This document shows positions 21,970 to 23,676 of a stretch of 23,676 nucleotides of DNA, piece after piece (the first letter of the stretch is position 1; each line of letters begins with the position of its first letter). Source of the DNA: Candidatus Magasanikiibacteriota bacterium (lineage in GTDB: Bacteria > Patescibacteriota > Patescibacteriia > Magasanikbacterales > UBA922); contig JACRPD010000044.1 of NCBI GenBank assembly GCA_016214105.1, forward strand, positions 1 through 23,676, read 5' to 3'. The position numbers were made by a program, and so were the translations under genes. The notes beneath the pieces are model-generated. The model saw only the letters and a list, made by a program, of their open reading frames with translations. It was not told the DNA's origin and searched no databases.

Positions 21970-22734
21970 TCACTTCAATCCCAACTCGCTCGCCGCTCTC
22001 TTGTAGTTCTCAACACTCATCGTCTTAGTATCTGATAAGCGGAACAATTTGTCATGCATCTCCCATGTCTTACCCTGCTCTTTCGCGCATTCAAACGCTT
22101 CACCGGCTTTTTGCGCGTTAGCATGAAAGGATAGAGGAAAATGACGGAAAGTGTATCTCACTTTATCGCCATAATTTGCCAACACCTGCATCACCGAACT
22201 ATCAAACTTACTACAATATGGACATTCAAAATCAGCAAATTCAACTAAGGTAATTTTAGCGTCTTTATCTCCGACCCAAATCGCGTCTTGCAATTCAGGC
22301 ATGTTTGCTCTCTTCACCAAATTGCCTTTTTCATCTTTCATAAAATCAAACATTTGATTCGGTTCTTTGCCGACTAACAGCGCGTCAATCACCTGCTTCA
22401 CCATTTCATAAGGCAACGCTCCGGAAATCAAATAACCATTGGCAAATGTGGCAGGTGTTCCGCTAACGCCAAGCGAAGCGCCCAACTGCGCGTCTGTTTT
22501 CACTTTTGTGGCTTTCTGTCCTTCGTCCAAACAAGCGCTGAATTTTTTCGGCGCCTCAAAATCAAGCGCAGCCGCGGAATCTGCGCCGCCAAAATTCAAT
22601 CCGCCTTTAAACATCAAGCCAAGCAGAATAAAAAACCCGATCGCGCACAAAACCAAAAACCCCGCCACTCCTCCGACTATGAAAGTTTGTTTTGGGCTCA
22701 TGAGATCAAAAAAACTTTTCTTTTCCTGTTCCAT
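21970..22734 (-). CDS. DsbA-like thiol oxidoreductase with its halves in permuted order
   Basis: A 254-aa membrane-anchored thioredoxin-fold protein. One transmembrane helix (about 17-42) puts the rest outside. Normal DsbA order is CxxC half, helical insert, then cis-Pro half. Here the cis-Pro half comes first: FSACLDEG (65-72), LGASLGVSGTPATFANG (84-100) and YEMVKQVIDALL (109-120). The usual beginning then follows: WVGDKDAKITLVEFADFE (153-170), catalytic CPYC (171-174), RYTFRHFPLSFH and the helical part, ending at ELGLK where the cis-Pro half would normally start. Downstream DNA (to 21912) does not encode the missing half. The alternative is a deletion that merged two tandem dsbA genes. The ATG is at 22734; a terminator follows the gene. 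Confidence 0.85.
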   Translation of the reverse strand: MEQEKKSFFDLMSPKQTFIVGGVAGFLVLCAIGFFILLGLMFKGGLNFGGADSAAALDFEAPKKFSACLDEGQKATKVKTDAQLGASLGVSGTPATFANGYLISGALPYEMVKQVIDALLVGKEPNQMFDFMKDEKGNLVKRANMPELQDAIWVGDKDAKITLVEFADFECPYCSKFDSSVMQVLANYGDKVRYTFRHFPLSFHANAQKAGEAFECAKEQGKTWEMHDKLFRLSDTKTMSVENYKRAASELGLK

Positions 22735-22791
22735 ACGTTAAAAATTAAAACTAAAATTTTTTACCTTACCGCTACGTCACCTCATCACAAA

Positions 22792-22850
22792 AACAATTTA
22801 ACCACCGCCATGAGGCGGGGTCCCGCCGTGGCGGGACAATTTAACAATTA
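22792..22850. repeat. GC palindromes inside an aacaattta repeat
   Basis: ccgcc/ggcgg (22805-22818) and the perfect gtcccgcc-gt-ggcgggac (22820-22837), flanked by acaatttaa strings. The palindrome is like the one after rpmA. Confidence 0.65.
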
Positions 22851-22870
22851 GAGTCATTCTACCAAACCTC

Positions 22871-23676
22871 TCACTTCCCAGCAAACCCCTCATACACATC
22901 CGACAACTTGCTGACAATCTTTCCCCAATCATATTTCTCCTCCGCCACTTGCCGCGCTTTTGCCTGCCATTCAGGTATCCCCTCTTGATTGGAAAAATAT
23001 CCGGAAATCGCGTTTGCTAATTCTCCCGGATCATTCGGCTTGACGACCACTCCGGCATCCTGCGCCACGGTTCTAACGCCCGGCAAATCAGTCGCCACCG
23101 CCGGCACCCCGCTGGCCATCGCTTCTAACAATACCATTCCGAACGCCTCACCCTGATTGATCGACGGTAAAACGAACAAATCGGCAAGATTATAATAATA
23201 TGGCAGTTCTTCATCAGAAACTTTGCCAACAAATTTTACAAATTTTTCCAAACCGGAAAATTTAGCTTGGGTTTCAAAATCCTCACGCAAACTCCCCTCT
23301 CCAACAAAAACGCACTGAACCGGCGTGTTATTGTCTTTCAAAAACCGCAACGCGGTGAGCAAAACCGAAACGCCCTTGAAATAATGCGCCGCATCCATCG
23401 CTCCCACGAACAAAATGATTGGGGAATCTGGTGATAACTGGTGTTTTTTTAATAACGCTTCGGGACGCTCGCGCGGCTTAAATTTTTCCAAATCAACGCC
23501 AAACGGCAATTCCAACCATTTATCCGGATTTTCTTTGTATAAAAATCCCGCGTCGCTATTTTCCAGATAATCAAATGAGCTAGTAATTAATTTATCAGCC
23601 GAGCGCAAAATACGCGGCATCCAGAATTTACCGTAATATTTAAAAAACAAACCCTTCCAGCTTGGCGCGCGCGTAT
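22871..23676 (-). CDS. GT4-family glycosyltransferase (5' end beyond the window)
   Basis: The C-terminal part of a GT-B retaining glycosyltransferase of the GT4 group. The frame is open through the right edge, so the true start and most of the N-terminal acceptor domain are outside; the TTG at 23650 is only an internal codon. The donor-site pattern is intact: LPFGVDLEKFKP, FVGAMDAAHYFKGVSVLL and GEAFGMVLLEAMASGVPAVA (the EX7E motif). It probably builds surface glycans or polysaccharide; donor and acceptor are unknown. The long repeat-filled gap on its 3' side separates it from the DsbA-like gene. Confidence 0.9.
   Translation of the reverse strand, partial: TRAPSWKGLFFKYYGKFWMPRILRSADKLITSSFDYLENSDAGFLYKENPDKWLELPFGVDLEKFKPRERPEALLKKHQLSPDSPIILFVGAMDAAHYFKGVSVLLTALRFLKDNNTPVQCVFVGEGSLREDFETQAKFSGLEKFVKFVGKVSDEELPYYYNLADLFVLPSINQGEAFGMVLLEAMASGVPAVATDLPGVRTVAQDAGVVVKPNDPGELANAISGYFSNQEGIPEWQAKARQVAEEKYDWGKIVSKLSDVYEGFAGK

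Noticed and set aside
1..23676. CRISPR array or complete transposase gene
   Set aside because: No regularly spaced direct repeats with unique spacers, and no transposase or integrase ORF was found on either strand.

Overview
The window looks like a piece of a small-genome Candidate Phyla Radiation (Patescibacteria/Parcubacteria-type) bacterium. The reasons are an AT-leaning sequence, few Shine-Dalgarno sites, an atypical MurG N-terminus, many short palindromic repeats between and inside genes, and a mix of cell-wall, translation, type IV pilus and Fe-S genes with many orphans. TGA is a normal stop (ftsW, gatA, the M50-like gene), so the code is standard table 11. The lineage assignment is inference from gene style, not from a marker-gene tree.

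Layout. 1-3.2 kb, minus strand: repeat element, murG, ftsW, a small membrane protein, an AT-rich inverted repeat and a NifU-C-like Fe-S scaffold. 3.1-5.2 kb, plus strand: rpmA (L27) with a consensus promoter and a terminator, an FkbM methyltransferase and a membrane HExxH protein. 5.2-6.7 kb, minus strand: a GSII-type glutamine synthetase preceded by a gene-free, hairpin-rich stretch with its own promoter. 6.76-10.2 kb: a full-length LexA fused to an adenine DNA methyltransferase, converging on a PD-(D/E)xK nuclease frame that carries one in-frame stop. 10.26-14.7 kb, minus strand: tRNA-Ser(GGA), a tandem LOG-domain protein, gatA, gatC and pilT. 15.1-16.5 kb, minus strand: a GC-richer orphan with three winged-helix-like segments. 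16.66-19.75 kb, plus strand: both subunits of ATP-citrate lyase, with a palindromic repeat between them. 19.8-21.1 kb: tRNA-Pro(CGG), an AbiEii-type toxin with its antitoxin, and a YtxH-like protein. 21.2-23.7 kb, minus strand: a lipoprotein, a DsbA-like protein with its two halves in reversed order, and a glycosyltransferase cut by the window edge.

Working together: murG/ftsW serve peptidoglycan synthesis; gatC/gatA form part of the tRNA amidotransferase (gatB lies elsewhere); aclB/aclA would cleave citrate to acetyl-CoA and oxaloacetate. The LexA-methyltransferase with the convergent nuclease looks like a restriction-modification system whose modification arm carries its own damage-sensing, self-cleaving repressor. 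This is the strongest candidate for an undescribed system. The permuted DsbA is the second. A third theme is layered palindromic repeats: one 44-bp sequence is present three times, twice sitting in the same arm of a larger two-hairpin element, and shorter relatives are translated in frame inside gatA and aclA.
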